Shown in pieces: positions 51,784-60,210 of a stretch of DNA of 64,000 nt. A program made the position numbers and the translations under genes. The stretch is from Marinobacter goseongensis (GTDB taxonomy: Bacteria; Pseudomonadota; Gammaproteobacteria; Pseudomonadales; Oleiphilaceae): the NCBI RefSeq assembly GCF_023156235.1, contig NZ_JAKZAI010000005.1, forward strand, positions 186,001-250,000, written 5' to 3'. Below the pieces are notes generated by a model, which saw only the letters and a list, made by a program, of their open reading frames with translations, was not told the origin of the DNA and searched no databases. Every line of letters starts with the position of its first letter. Within the stretch, counting starts at the first letter, position 1.

Positions 51784-53516
51784 GACTCACCTCCCTGTTG
51801 CCCGCCTTGCTTGCCGTCGGCCACGGTGCTGTCCGGGTCGCCCTCCACCACAATCTTGCGGAACATGCCGGAGGCGGCGTGGTACGACAGGTGACAGTGG
51901 AACGCCCACTCACCCGGCGCATCCACCTCGGTTTCCATGTAAACGGTGGTCGCCGGTGCCACACTGATCACGTGCTTGATGGGGTTCCACTTGTCTGCGC
52001 CCACATCAAGAATCGACCACATGCCATGAAGATGCATCGGGTGGGTCATCATGGTCTCGTTGACGAATTTGAAGCGAACCCGTTCGCCGTATTGCAGCAC
52101 AACCGGATCAGCGTCTTCGTATTTGACGCCATTGATGCTCCATTCGTAACGCTCCATGTTGCCGGTCAGCCGCATCTCGATTTCGCGGGTGGGTTCGCGG
52201 TCTTCGTACAAGGGCTTCTGAGCCTTCAGGTCGGCGTAGGAAAGGAACTTGCCGCCATTGCTGGCTGTCGGTATCAGGCCGCTGCCTTTGGCGTAGAACG
52301 GATCTTCCGGCAGCGCACTGTCGCCGCCATGGTTCATGCCACTGTGGTCCATGCCAGCCATGTCGTCGCGATTCATATCGCCATGATCCATGCCTGCCAT
52401 GTCACCCTGATCCATGCTGCCGTGGTCCATGCTGCCGTGGTCCATGCTGCCGTGGTCCATGCCGCCATGATCCCTATGTCCGGCCATATCGGCCATGGTC
52501 AGCAGCGGCGCGTCACGCATTTCCGGCACGTCCGCCACCATGCCCTCTGCCGGCGCCAGGGTGCCGCGGGCAAAGCCGGAGCGGCCCATGGATTCGGCAA
52601 AAATGGTATAGGCCTGCTCATCCCTGATACGCACAATCACGTCGTAGGTTTCCGCCACGCCGATACGGAACTCATCCACATTCACCGGCTGCACGTTATT
52701 GCCGTCTGCCTGCACCACCGTCATCTCCAGACCGGGAATGCGTACATCAAAGTAAGTCATTGCAGACGAGTTGATGAACCGCAGGCGAACCCGATCTCCT
52801 TTCTCAAAAAGTCCTGTCCAGTTCTGCTCCGGCCCCTTGCCGTTGATCAAAGCGGTAAAACCCTGAACGTCTTCGATATCCGCTTTCATCATTCGCATAT
52901 CGCCCCACATCATTCTATCCATCAGGGTAGCCATGAAGCCCTTATCGCCGGATTCTTCGATAAAGTCCCCGACCGTCTGCTGCTGGCGGTTGTAGTAATC
53001 CGCCGACATTTTCAGGTTACGCATGATGCGGTCGCCAGAATGGGGATGTTTGTCGGTCAGCTGCACCACATATTCCCGGTCATACCGGAAGGGTTCCCGG
53101 CCTTCCGGCTCGATCACGATGGCACCGTAGGCGCCGTTGGGTTCCTGGAAGCCGGAATGACTGTGGAACCAGTAGGTACCAGCCTGAACAATGGGAAAGT
53201 TGTAGGTAAAGGTTTCACCAGGCTTGATGCCGGGAAAGCTGATGCCCGGTACGCCATCCTGCTGGTAGGGCAGAATCAGCCCGTGCCAGTGAATGGAGGT
53301 CATCTCGTCCAGATTGTTGGTCACGTTGATGGTGACCTCTTCTCCTTCCTTGAATCTCAGTATGGGGCCCGGAGAGGCGCCGTTGTAACCAATGCCTTCC
53401 TTGACGAAATCGCCGGTGTCGATCTGCACCCGGTCAACGGAAATGTCGTACTCACCGGCATTGGCCGCCAGGGAGGCAAAACCGGCCAGCATGGCGATCA
53501 GAATTGTTTTCTTCAT
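51780..53516 (-). CDS. copA: Multicopper oxidase CopA (copper resistance)
   Basis: This 578-residue periplasmic multicopper oxidase has a signal peptide, then the first cupredoxin domain with HWHG (IHWHGLILPYQQDGVPGI) and HSHSGFQ. The C-terminal copper cluster has HPMHLHGMW and HCHLSYHAASGMF, the T1/T3 ligands. Between the second and third domains a Met/His-rich insert (about residues 345-400) repeats MDHGSM and MDHGDM units and probably binds Cu(I). The start at 53516 (MKKTILIAML) is chosen for its signal peptide. Overlaps copB by 4 bases. Confidence 0.95.
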   Translation of the reverse strand: MKKTILIAMLAGFASLAANAGEYDISVDRVQIDTGDFVKEGIGYNGASPGPILRFKEGEEVTINVTNNLDEMTSIHWHGLILPYQQDGVPGISFPGIKPGETFTYNFPIVQAGTYWFHSHSGFQEPNGAYGAIVIEPEGREPFRYDREYVVQLTDKHPHSGDRIMRNLKMSADYYNRQQQTVGDFIEESGDKGFMATLMDRMMWGDMRMMKADIEDVQGFTALINGKGPEQNWTGLFEKGDRVRLRFINSSAMTYFDVRIPGLEMTVVQADGNNVQPVNVDEFRIGVAETYDVIVRIRDEQAYTIFAESMGRSGFARGTLAPAEGMVADVPEMRDAPLLTMADMAGHRDHGGMDHGSMDHGSMDHGSMDQGDMAGMDHGDMNRDDMAGMDHSGMNHGGDSALPEDPFYAKGSGLIPTASNGGKFLSYADLKAQKPLYEDREPTREIEMRLTGNMERYEWSINGVKYEDADPVVLQYGERVRFKFVNETMMTHPMHLHGMWSILDVGADKWNPIKHVISVAPATTVYMETEVDAPGEWAFHCHLSYHAASGMFRKIVVEGDPDSTVADGKQGGQQGGES

Positions 53517-53529
53517 ATCACAAGCCCAC

Positions 53530-54066
53530 TTATTCAAAATCAATATCGCCATACATGCCCGACTGGTAATGGCCCGGCACGTTGCAGGCAAATTCAAGGT
53601 CGGTGGCTTCGGTGAAGGTCCAGATGATTTCCCTGGTCTCTCCCGGTTCCATCAGCACGCTATTGGGGTCGTCGTGTTTCATGGAATGGCCGTTGCCCAT
53701 ATCCATGTTCATCATTTCCTCATCAATCCGATCGCCCTTGATCACGCCGTGCTCCACCATCATCTGCATTTCTTCCTGATGGGCTTCGTGCATCTCGGCA
53801 GTGCCGATATTGAATTCGTGCACCAGGGCGCCCTCATTCTTCACCCGGAAGCGGATAGTTTCACCGGGCTTTACCGAGATGGATTCCGGCTCGTAGTAGT
53901 TGTCCATCATGGTGACATCAATAGTGCGGGACACGTCTTCGGCCTTGCCCGGTTCGCCGACAGCGCTGCTGCCATGATGCCCGCCATGTTCACCGGCGGC
54001 GTACAGGCCAGAAGAGAAGGCCAGAGCAAGGGCGGGAAAAAGTGCGTTTTTAAGGATTGGATTCAT
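53530..54066 (-). CDS. Periplasmic cupredoxin (CopI-like copper protein)
   Basis: This 178-residue blue-copper-like protein has a signal peptide (cleavage near GLYA), a His-rich segment (GEHGGHHG) and a cupredoxin domain with type-1 copper ligands: the His in VHEFNIG, and CNVPGHYQSGM supplying Cys, His and Met. The Met-rich loop (MMNMDMGNGHSMKHDD) may bind extra copper. It is the first gene of the copper operon (this gene-copA-copB). AGGAGA lies upstream of the ATG at 54066. Confidence 0.9.
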   Translation of the reverse strand: MNPILKNALFPALALAFSSGLYAAGEHGGHHGSSAVGEPGKAEDVSRTIDVTMMDNYYEPESISVKPGETIRFRVKNEGALVHEFNIGTAEMHEAHQEEMQMMVEHGVIKGDRIDEEMMNMDMGNGHSMKHDDPNSVLMEPGETREIIWTFTEATDLEFACNVPGHYQSGMYGDIDFE

Positions 54067-54125
54067 TATTTTCTCCTGAAAACAGATAGGTATTCTGCTA
54101 ATGCCAATCACTCTGCCGCAGCAAC

Positions 54126-54142
54126 CTGAATTCTTGCTGAAT
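54126..54142. promoter_or_regulatory. Copper-island box 2 (CTGAAT-N5-CTGAAT)
   Basis: CTGAAT-TCTTG-CTGAAT lies in the 153-base gap between the copper operon and its divergent two-component genes. It matches box 1 in both halves. Confidence 0.65.
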
Positions 54143-54158
54143 TTTCCGATGAACCATT

Positions 54159-54175
54159 TTTCAGGTTACATTCAG
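54159..54175. promoter_or_regulatory. Copper-island box 3, opposite orientation
   Basis: On the minus strand this reads CTGAAT-GTAAC-CTGAAA, an imperfect third copy 16 bases from box 2, so the two boxes face each other. It lies about 45 bases before the response-regulator start. TTGCTGAAT...ATTCAGCAA (54134-54178) is a perfect inverted repeat linking boxes 2 and 3. Confidence 0.6.
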
Positions 54176-54219
54176 CAAAAGGCCCTAAACTCAGACACTC
54201 CTTCAACACGGGAACCTTC

Positions 54220-54885
54220 ATGCGATTGCTTCTGGTAGAAGACGACGCCTTGATTGCCGACAGCCTTAACCGCCAGTTGACGGCGGCCGGTTTTACCGTG
54301 GATGAAGCCCGAACGGCAAAACAGGCAGAACAACTGGGCAAACAGGAAGACTATCGCGCGGTAGTACTGGACCTGGGACTGCCGGATGGCAACGGCCTGG
54401 ACGTGCTCAAAAGCTGGCGTGCGGACAAACTGGCCATGCCGGTGCTGATTCTGACCGCGCGGGGCGACTGGCAAGACAAGGTCAACGGCCTCAAGGCGGG
54501 CGCCGATGATTACCTCGCCAAGCCCTTCCAGACGGAAGAACTGTTAGCGCGGCTGAACGCGCTGATCCGCCGCAGCGAAGGCCGGGTGGAGGCCAAATTG
54601 ACCGCCGGCGGTTTCGAGCTGGATGAATACCGCCAATGCCTGCAGACCCCGGATGGCCAGGAACATTCCCTGACCGGCACCGAATTCCGCCTGCTACGCT
54701 GCCTGATGAGCCGCCCCGGCCAGCTGTTCTCCAAAGAGCAATTGCTTGAGCAGCTGTACAGCCTGAACGACAGCCCCAGTGACAACACCATCGAGGCCTA
54801 CGTGCGCCGGTTGCGGAAAATCACCGGCACCGACGCCATCACCACCCGTCGCGGCCAGGGGTATATTTTCAATGTTATGGATTGA
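54220..54885 (+). CDS. OmpR/PhoB-family response regulator (copper-responsive, CopR-like)
   Basis: This 221-residue regulator has a receiver domain with the phosphoacceptor D51 in VVLDLGLPDG and the switch Lys in LAKPF. Its C-terminal winged helix reads FSKEQLLEQLYSLNDSPSDNTIEAYVRRLRKI...TTRRGQGYIF. Its position, divergent from the copper operon, suggests that it activates copper genes; CTGAAT-N5-CTGAAT is the expected kind of site. The next gene overlaps its end by 14 bases. Confidence 0.92.
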   Translation: MRLLLVEDDALIADSLNRQLTAAGFTVDEARTAKQAEQLGKQEDYRAVVLDLGLPDGNGLDVLKSWRADKLAMPVLILTARGDWQDKVNGLKAGADDYLAKPFQTEELLARLNALIRRSEGRVEAKLTAGGFELDEYRQCLQTPDGQEHSLTGTEFRLLRCLMSRPGQLFSKEQLLEQLYSLNDSPSDNTIEAYVRRLRKITGTDAITTRRGQGYIFNVMD

Positions 54886-56230
54886 CCCCCGCAGCTCCAT
54901 CCGCAAGAGCCTGCTCACGCTGCTGTTGCCGGCGGCCATCGCCCTGATGGTTGCCGCCTGGATCGTTCACGGCCTGCTGCTGGAGCGCATGGCCCGGGGG
55001 TTTGTGGAAGACCGCCTGCAGGACGAAGTGGCTTTTCTGGAACATCAGCTGCGGCAGTCCGGGCCCGACGAAATTCGTGACATCGCCGCCGGTGATTATT
55101 TTGAGGAGGTGTTCCACCACGCCTTTGCATTGCGGATCGGGGAACAGATGCACAGTTCTCCGGAGCTCTGGACACCGGCACTGCAGCCACTACTGGTCGA
55201 CGCGCATAGCGGATTTGTGCGCGAGACTCGCATAGGCGTCGACGCCGCCATTGCCGATTTCCTGGCGTACCGCAAGGCACTGACCCTGGATGGCGAACCC
55301 GTGGTCATTGTGGTGGCCGAGGATCTGACCACCTTGCACCATAGCCAGCAGGAACTGCACATCTGGACCGCCGTGGTGTCCGGCATTCTGCTGGCATTGC
55401 TGTTACTGGCGATCTGGCAGGCCATCCGCCTGTCCCTGCGCTCGGTCGGCCGGCTTCAGCAAGGGCTGACCTCGCTGCAATCCGGCGCCAGCCACCGGCT
55501 GGATGTGAACGCACCGGCGGAGTTCCAGCCCCTGATCCGCCAGCTCAATCACCTGCTGGACACCCTGGATCAAAGGCTGACCCGCTCCCGCGACGCCCTG
55601 GCCAACCTGTCTCACAGCGTGAAAACCCCGGTCTCGGCCATCCGCCAGGTGCTGGAAGACGACACCCGCGCCCTGGACCCGGAAATGCGACAACACTTGG
55701 CCCAGCGGCTGTCCGACATCGACCGCCAGCTGGAGAGTGAAATGCGCCGCAGCCGCTTTGCCGGCCCGCAGGCGGGTAAGGCGGGGCAGCCCGTCAATCA
55801 GGCGCGGGAGCTGCTGTGGATGCTGGGCCGACTTTACCCTGACAAGAACTTCGAGCTGGATACCGAGTTGGCACCGGAGACCCGCTGGCCCATCGAAGAA
55901 CACGACCTGAACGAGATACTCGGTAACCTGCTGGACAATGCCGGTAAATGGGCAAAGCGCAGCGCCGTGGTCAAACTGACCGAATCCGGTGACCGGTTGA
56001 TGATTACCGTGGAAGACGACGGCGCGGGGGTGAACCGGGATGCGTTACCGGACCTGGGCACCCGCGGCGTACGGCTGGACCAGCAGACCCCGGGGCATGG
56101 ATTGGGCCTGGCCATCGTCAGGGAGATCACCGAGCGTTACGGTGGTAACCTGAACTTCAGTACAAGCTCGCACGGCGGGCTCCGAGCCATGGCCAGTTTT
56201 CCCGGCGTCGACAGAGGCATAAAACAGTGA
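54872..56230 (+). CDS. Sensor histidine kinase (copper-responsive, CopS-like)
   Basis: This 452-residue inner-membrane kinase has two N-terminal transmembrane helices (about 14-34 and about 165-187) around a periplasmic sensor loop. A HAMP-like stretch follows, then the H-box LANLSHSVKTPVSAIRQVL and the ATPase motifs (NEILGNLLDNAGKWAKRS, DDGAGVN, GHGLGLAIVREI). It presumably phosphorylates the regulator encoded just upstream. The start at 54872 overlaps that gene by 14 bases. The metal specificity is inferred from context. Confidence 0.92.
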   Translation: MLWIDPRSSIRKSLLTLLLPAAIALMVAAWIVHGLLLERMARGFVEDRLQDEVAFLEHQLRQSGPDEIRDIAAGDYFEEVFHHAFALRIGEQMHSSPELWTPALQPLLVDAHSGFVRETRIGVDAAIADFLAYRKALTLDGEPVVIVVAEDLTTLHHSQQELHIWTAVVSGILLALLLLAIWQAIRLSLRSVGRLQQGLTSLQSGASHRLDVNAPAEFQPLIRQLNHLLDTLDQRLTRSRDALANLSHSVKTPVSAIRQVLEDDTRALDPEMRQHLAQRLSDIDRQLESEMRRSRFAGPQAGKAGQPVNQARELLWMLGRLYPDKNFELDTELAPETRWPIEEHDLNEILGNLLDNAGKWAKRSAVVKLTESGDRLMITVEDDGAGVNRDALPDLGTRGVRLDQQTPGHGLGLAIVREITERYGGNLNFSTSSHGGLRAMASFPGVDRGIKQ

Positions 56231-56685
56231 GGATCGGTGAGCTCGCAAAAACAACGGCCATTCCCGTTGAGACCATCCGCTACTACGAGAAAATCGGCCT
56301 GCTGCCAGAACCTGTCCGCGATGGCAGTGGCTACCGCGCCTACCGCAGCGCCCACCTCGACCGCCTGCAATTCATCAGGCGCTGCCGTAATCTCGATATG
56401 GCCCAGGATGAAATCCGCGAGCTGATTCGGCTCACCGAACAGCCGGAAGCCGATTGTGGTGAGGTGGATGCCCTGTTGGCTCATCACCTGGATCATGTAC
56501 GCGAACGCCTGCGGGAACTGGCCCGGCTGGAAGACACGCTGGTGCAGCTCCAGCAGGCCTGCACGGAGGGCCGCACGGTGCGGGAATGCGGCATTCTCGA
56601 CGGGCTCAGCGCCGAACCCGACGCGGAGGCTCCGGCGGGTCGTCACAACCACGTGCCGGGCAGCCATCGGCCGGGCCGGCGCTGA
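56227..56685 (+). CDS. cadR: MerR-family Cd(II)/Pb(II)-responsive regulator
   Basis: This 152-residue MerR-type regulator has the N-terminal HTH MRIGELAKTTAIPVETIRYYEKIGLLPEP. Later come C-x-VD (DCGEVDALLAHHLDHVRERLRELARLEDTL), the C in QQACTEG and CGIL, the CadR/PbrR metal-site cysteines. The tail is His-rich (GRHNHVPGSH). It starts at a GTG that overlaps the sensor-kinase stop by 4 bases, so it is translationally coupled to the copper two-component genes. A MerR-type operator lies downstream, before the transporter gene. Confidence 0.88.
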   Translation: MRIGELAKTTAIPVETIRYYEKIGLLPEPVRDGSGYRAYRSAHLDRLQFIRRCRNLDMAQDEIRELIRLTEQPEADCGEVDALLAHHLDHVRERLRELARLEDTLVQLQQACTEGRTVRECGILDGLSAEPDAEAPAGRHNHVPGSHRPGRR

Positions 56686-56720
56686 AGTTGGTCACTGCGT
56701 AAATAAAGTGCACACGCTGG

Positions 56721-56751
56721 TTGACCCTGTAGCAACTACAGGGTTTTTAAT
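56721..56751 (+). promoter_or_regulatory. MerR-type promoter/operator of the cation transporter gene
   Basis: TTGACC (-35, 56721-56726) and TTTAAT (-10, 56746-56751) are 19 bp apart. This long spacer is the MerR-activated type. Within it ACCCTGTAG-N3-CTACAGGGT (56724-56744) is a perfect palindrome matching the CadR/PbrR operator type. Confidence 0.85.
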
Positions 56752-56779
56752 GAATGCATTCTGACCATTGGAGGTATTC

Positions 56780-57424
56780 ATGACGTGCTGCTCGGTTCCC
56801 GAACCCAAATCCCCGGACCCCCGTTTTCGCCAAGCCCTCTGGGTCGCACTGTGGGTCAACCTCGCCATGTTTCTGGTGGAGGGCGTCGCCAGCCTGCAAT
56901 CCGGATCCGTGTCCCTGATGGCGGATGCCATCGACTTTTTCGGTGACAGCGCCAATTACCTGCTGTCGCTGTCCGTGCTCTCCATGGGTATGCTGTGGCG
57001 CGGCCGCGCTGCCCTGGTCAAAGGTATCACCATGACGCTATTCGGCCTGGTCGTATTGGGCCGCGCCGTCTGGGTTGCCCAGAGCGGCGCCACCCCGGAA
57101 CCACTGACCATGGGTGCCGTTGGCTTACTGGCGTTGGTGGCCAACGTGGCGGTCGCCCTCCTGCTCTTCAAATTCCGTGAAGGCGACTCCGACATGCGCT
57201 CGGTTTGGCTGTGCAGCCGTAACGATGCCATCGGCAATATGGCGGTCATGGTGGCGGCACTGGGGGTGTTCGGCACCGGTACCGCCTGGCCGGATCTGGC
57301 CGTTGCCGCGGTGATGGGCGGTCTGGCGGTCACGTCGGGGGTCAGCGTGGTGCGCCATGCGCGCAGTGACATAGACAGCGCGAAACAGGCGTCAGTCCGG
57401 GGCGTTCACCCTGAAGTCCGTTAA
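56780..57424 (+). CDS. CDF-like cation transporter (heavy-metal efflux)
   Basis: This 214-residue membrane protein has about six helices and an N terminus containing MTCC and SVPEP. SGSVSLMADAIDFFGDSANYLLSL holds the D-x3-D metal pair of the CDF family in helix 2, and RSVWLCSRNDAIGNMAVMVAALGVFG holds a second D-containing helix. It lacks the large cytoplasmic C-terminal domain of typical CDFs. It probably exports Cd, Zn or Pb under control of CadR. GGAGG precedes the ATG at 56780. Confidence 0.85.
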   Translation: MTCCSVPEPKSPDPRFRQALWVALWVNLAMFLVEGVASLQSGSVSLMADAIDFFGDSANYLLSLSVLSMGMLWRGRAALVKGITMTLFGLVVLGRAVWVAQSGATPEPLTMGAVGLLALVANVAVALLLFKFREGDSDMRSVWLCSRNDAIGNMAVMVAALGVFGTGTAWPDLAVAAVMGGLAVTSGVSVVRHARSDIDSAKQASVRGVHPEVR

Positions 57425-57877
57425 TTCGTATTGGAGTTCGTCGTCAGCAATCATCGGGTGGCCGTCGTAATCAATGCGGCGGGGAAACCCGAAGTGCGAG
57501 TCGTATTCCACCTCGAGCTTGTAGGGATCGCGCTTTGCTGACTCGGCGATGAATTGAAACAGCCCGGCAACGGTCAACCGTTGGCTATCCAGTCGATGTG
57601 GCTCCTGCAGCGGTTGATCCAGGCCTTCAATCTTCACCACCGCGCCCCCCGCAACGCTCACCGCGAGCGGCTGTCGCAGGTCCGGTGGGCAGAAACAGGT
57701 CTGAGTAACGGTCACCCGATAGCCTGAAACGGCGTGGGCATCCCAGAGCGCCTGTGCCTGCTCAAGAGTCTCAGGTGCCGAGTCCAGCGGACTTTTCGCT
57801 ATTACGTCCGACACCTGAGCCCCACAACCGACCAGCCACAGCCCGAGAGCGGTTACCGACAGTCGCCGCACCCACAT
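57392..57877 (-). CDS. DUF6174-like lipoprotein
   Basis: This 161-residue protein has a lipobox (LWLVGCGA) after a hydrophobic signal sequence and a mature part matching the DUF6174 pattern: ALWDAHAVSGYRVTVTQTCFCPPDLRQPLAVSVAGGAVVKI...DYDGHPMIADDELQYELTDF. The family's function is unknown. The ATG shares one base with the stop of the upstream protease gene. Its 3' end overlaps the transporter gene tail to tail by 33 bases. Confidence 0.75.
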   Translation of the reverse strand: MWVRRLSVTALGLWLVGCGAQVSDVIAKSPLDSAPETLEQAQALWDAHAVSGYRVTVTQTCFCPPDLRQPLAVSVAGGAVVKIEGLDQPLQEPHRLDSQRLTVAGLFQFIAESAKRDPYKLEVEYDSHFGFPRRIDYDGHPMIADDELQYELTDFRVNAPD

Positions 57878-59523
57878 CACGCCGGCCTCCTGCGCCGCAG
57901 GCCGACACCGGCGATGCCTGCCAGCAACCATATCCAGTGGATGGCGCCGCCGCCCCCACTGCTGCCGGACTCAGAGCGGGTGGCGACAGTGGTCCGCGGC
58001 ATGGCGGCTAGCCCGGCGTCATCCGGGGCGGGCGAGTCCGGGCTGGCGGGTGTCTCGGGGGCCTCCATCGGCGCAACGGCAATCTCGGTAAACAGCGAAT
58101 CGTTCCCGATTTCGATGTCTATAACGTCACCGGTCACGCTGATCAGCGCTACGGTGTTCAGCAATGTGAACGTTGAACCAGAGCCAGCCACAGCGTCGAT
58201 ACTCAATTGGAGATCCGCTCCGGGGCTCACGTCATTACAAGCAAAAGACGTATCGTCGAGCAAAACACAGGGCGCTCCATCCACGGTGACGCCTTGCAAC
58301 TGCCCCTCGTCCTCACCAACGGATCCGGCGATCGTCAACCCATCGGCGGGCTCAGCGGCTTGGCGATACGTCACGTTGAAATGAGATTGAAAGCTGGCAC
58401 CCTGCATGACGTCGACCGGATTACCCTCAACCGCGTCGATACCGGCATCGGCAGGGAAGTTGAAGCATTGCTCGACGGCGGCGAGGCCGGAGATCTCATC
58501 ACTGATCTGGGCGAATGAACAGCTCGAAAAGGACGAGGCAGCGCTGCTCACATAGGGGCTCATGATGTCCACACCCGCCGCACAGCTATTGCCATCGCCA
58601 TCGTGCCCCGAACCCAGGTTATGGCCGATTTCATGGGCCACTACAACCGCCGTGGTGGCGTTCGAATCGAAAGCATTGGTGATACCGGTCCCGTATCCGC
58701 TGCTACTGCAAACGCTGCCCACGTAGGCAAGCCCGGCAGTGGTGCCATCAAAATCACGACCACTGATGAAATGGAAAATCGATCGGTTGCTTTCGAGAAA
58801 GGGAATGGCAGACGCAGCGCGCTTGTCTCTGATATCACTGAGCAGCGTTCCGGCATCCTGACTGCCAGTGAACAACGGCTCGTCGAGGAACGTCAGGGAC
58901 AGGGTGTCGAACTCCATGCCGAACTGGTCCGCGTAGAACCCCTCCACCATATTCAGGATTGCGCCCGCTCGGCCCTCGAAATCATCCGCAAAGCGGGTCT
59001 GAAACACCCGATCGAACGCCAGTTCCAGCTCCAGCATCAGGCAGACGCCATTTACCCTGTCAGCACACAAGGTGGCGTAACTGGCGGAGGCCGCCTGCGC
59101 CATGGCAGTGCCGGTCAGGCTGTCCGGTGTAATGACAGAATCACCATGGATGTGGTCAAGGCCGCACTGGGGAGCCTCCATCTGACTGAAACTGAAGCTG
59201 GCCGCCTGATCCGAATGAAAGGATCCGCCCAGGGTATGCAGGCGCCCGAACACGAAGGCCAGCCCCTCCCAACCGCTGTCGAGGCGAGAGATTCTCACCC
59301 AGCTATCGGGATCTTCGGGGAAATGCCCCCGATAATGCTTACCGGAACTCACCGAGTCTGACTGGCCAGCCACATGGGTCGACCGACTCGGTTGCAACAA
59401 GGCGGTGTAGCCGTGGCCATCAATCCAGATACTTTTCTCCACCGGTTCACTGGCGACTGATGTCGCGGCAATCAGCAGGAGGGTGAAGAACGAAGCAACA
59501 ACCTGTATAAGCTTGATTGGCAT
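57877..59523 (-). CDS. Reprolysin-like zinc metalloprotease with GlyGly-CTERM tail
   Basis: This 548-residue secreted metzincin has a signal peptide (cleavage near TSVA), an N-terminal region of about 180 residues, then a protease domain with HEIGHNLGSGH at about 297-307 and the Met-turn IMSPYV. A C-terminal extension of about 150 residues is followed by a Gly-rich stretch (SGSSGGGG), a hydrophobic helix and RRRRPA. That tail is a GlyGly-CTERM signal, processed by rhombosortase for surface attachment or release via type II secretion. The rhombosortase gene is divergent next door. Confidence 0.88.
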   Translation of the reverse strand: MPIKLIQVVASFFTLLLIAATSVASEPVEKSIWIDGHGYTALLQPSRSTHVAGQSDSVSSGKHYRGHFPEDPDSWVRISRLDSGWEGLAFVFGRLHTLGGSFHSDQAASFSFSQMEAPQCGLDHIHGDSVITPDSLTGTAMAQAASASYATLCADRVNGVCLMLELELAFDRVFQTRFADDFEGRAGAILNMVEGFYADQFGMEFDTLSLTFLDEPLFTGSQDAGTLLSDIRDKRAASAIPFLESNRSIFHFISGRDFDGTTAGLAYVGSVCSSSGYGTGITNAFDSNATTAVVVAHEIGHNLGSGHDGDGNSCAAGVDIMSPYVSSAASSFSSCSFAQISDEISGLAAVEQCFNFPADAGIDAVEGNPVDVMQGASFQSHFNVTYRQAAEPADGLTIAGSVGEDEGQLQGVTVDGAPCVLLDDTSFACNDVSPGADLQLSIDAVAGSGSTFTLLNTVALISVTGDVIDIEIGNDSLFTEIAVAPMEAPETPASPDSPAPDDAGLAAMPRTTVATRSESGSSGGGGAIHWIWLLAGIAGVGLRRRRPA

Positions 59524-59613
59524 TGAGCTGCCCTGAGGTGTCCGAAGAGTTAGAATGAAAGTTAATCAAATCACCCGCGGGGCACCATCTGCTTTGCGTA
59601 ACGTAATGTATTT

Positions 59614-60210
59614 ATGAGGACTGTTTCCCACTCATCCCTGCTCCCATGCTGGCGACGTTTTGCAGTACTGGCCGCGTTGCTTGGCGCTGCCTTCCTGTTG
59701 CCGCCGGCACCCCTTGAATGGTCCCGCAACGCCATTGCCGGTGGCGAATACTGGCGCCTTGTTACCGGGCACTGGGTCCACATGGGGCCCTATCACCTTT
59801 TGCTCAATCTGGGTGGATTGCTGATCACCGGCATGCTGTTTACACGGCATCCGCCACTGCTCCTGTGGGCTGGTTTCCTGATCGTGTCGCCAGTCGTTGT
59901 GTCTGGAGGCCTGCTTGTTTTCGTTCCCGAGCTGGCCTGGTATCGCGGGTTTTCAGGCTGCCTTCACGGACTCGTGGTGTTCACAGCAATGCACAACCTC
60001 GTAAAGGAGAAGCGCTGGAGCCTGATGATTCTCGGTGTTGTTGCGGCGAAGCTGGCTCTGGAAACGGTTGTGTCACCGATAACCGGCGAGAACTCACCGA
60101 TCGGCGGTGTGGTGATTCCCCAATCCCATTGGCTTGGCGCAGTAACCGGTCTGGCGGCCGGCATAGCCGTGGGCATCAGCAACCGCTTACCCAGGAACGT
60201 CAGGGAATAA
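59614..60210 (+). CDS. rrtA: Rhombosortase (rhomboid family, GlyGly-CTERM processing)
   Basis: This 198-residue intramembrane serine protease of the rhomboid family has the catalytic Ser in GFSGCLHG and the catalytic His in SHWLGAVTG. WRLVTGHWVHMGPYHLLLNLGG gives the typical rhombosortase N-terminal helices. It is expected to cleave GlyGly-CTERM proteins, the nearest being the divergent protease. The Shine-Dalgarno is weak. Its end overlaps the AEC transporter gene by 11 bases. Confidence 0.92.
   Translation: MRTVSHSSLLPCWRRFAVLAALLGAAFLLPPAPLEWSRNAIAGGEYWRLVTGHWVHMGPYHLLLNLGGLLITGMLFTRHPPLLLWAGFLIVSPVVVSGGLLVFVPELAWYRGFSGCLHGLVVFTAMHNLVKEKRWSLMILGVVAAKLALETVVSPITGENSPIGGVVIPQSHWLGAVTGLAAGIAVGISNRLPRNVRE

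Noticed and set aside
51798..53615. 605-codon open frame antisense to copA
   Set aside because: It mirrors copA exactly, and its HAAVV repeats are just the complement of the MDHG repeats.
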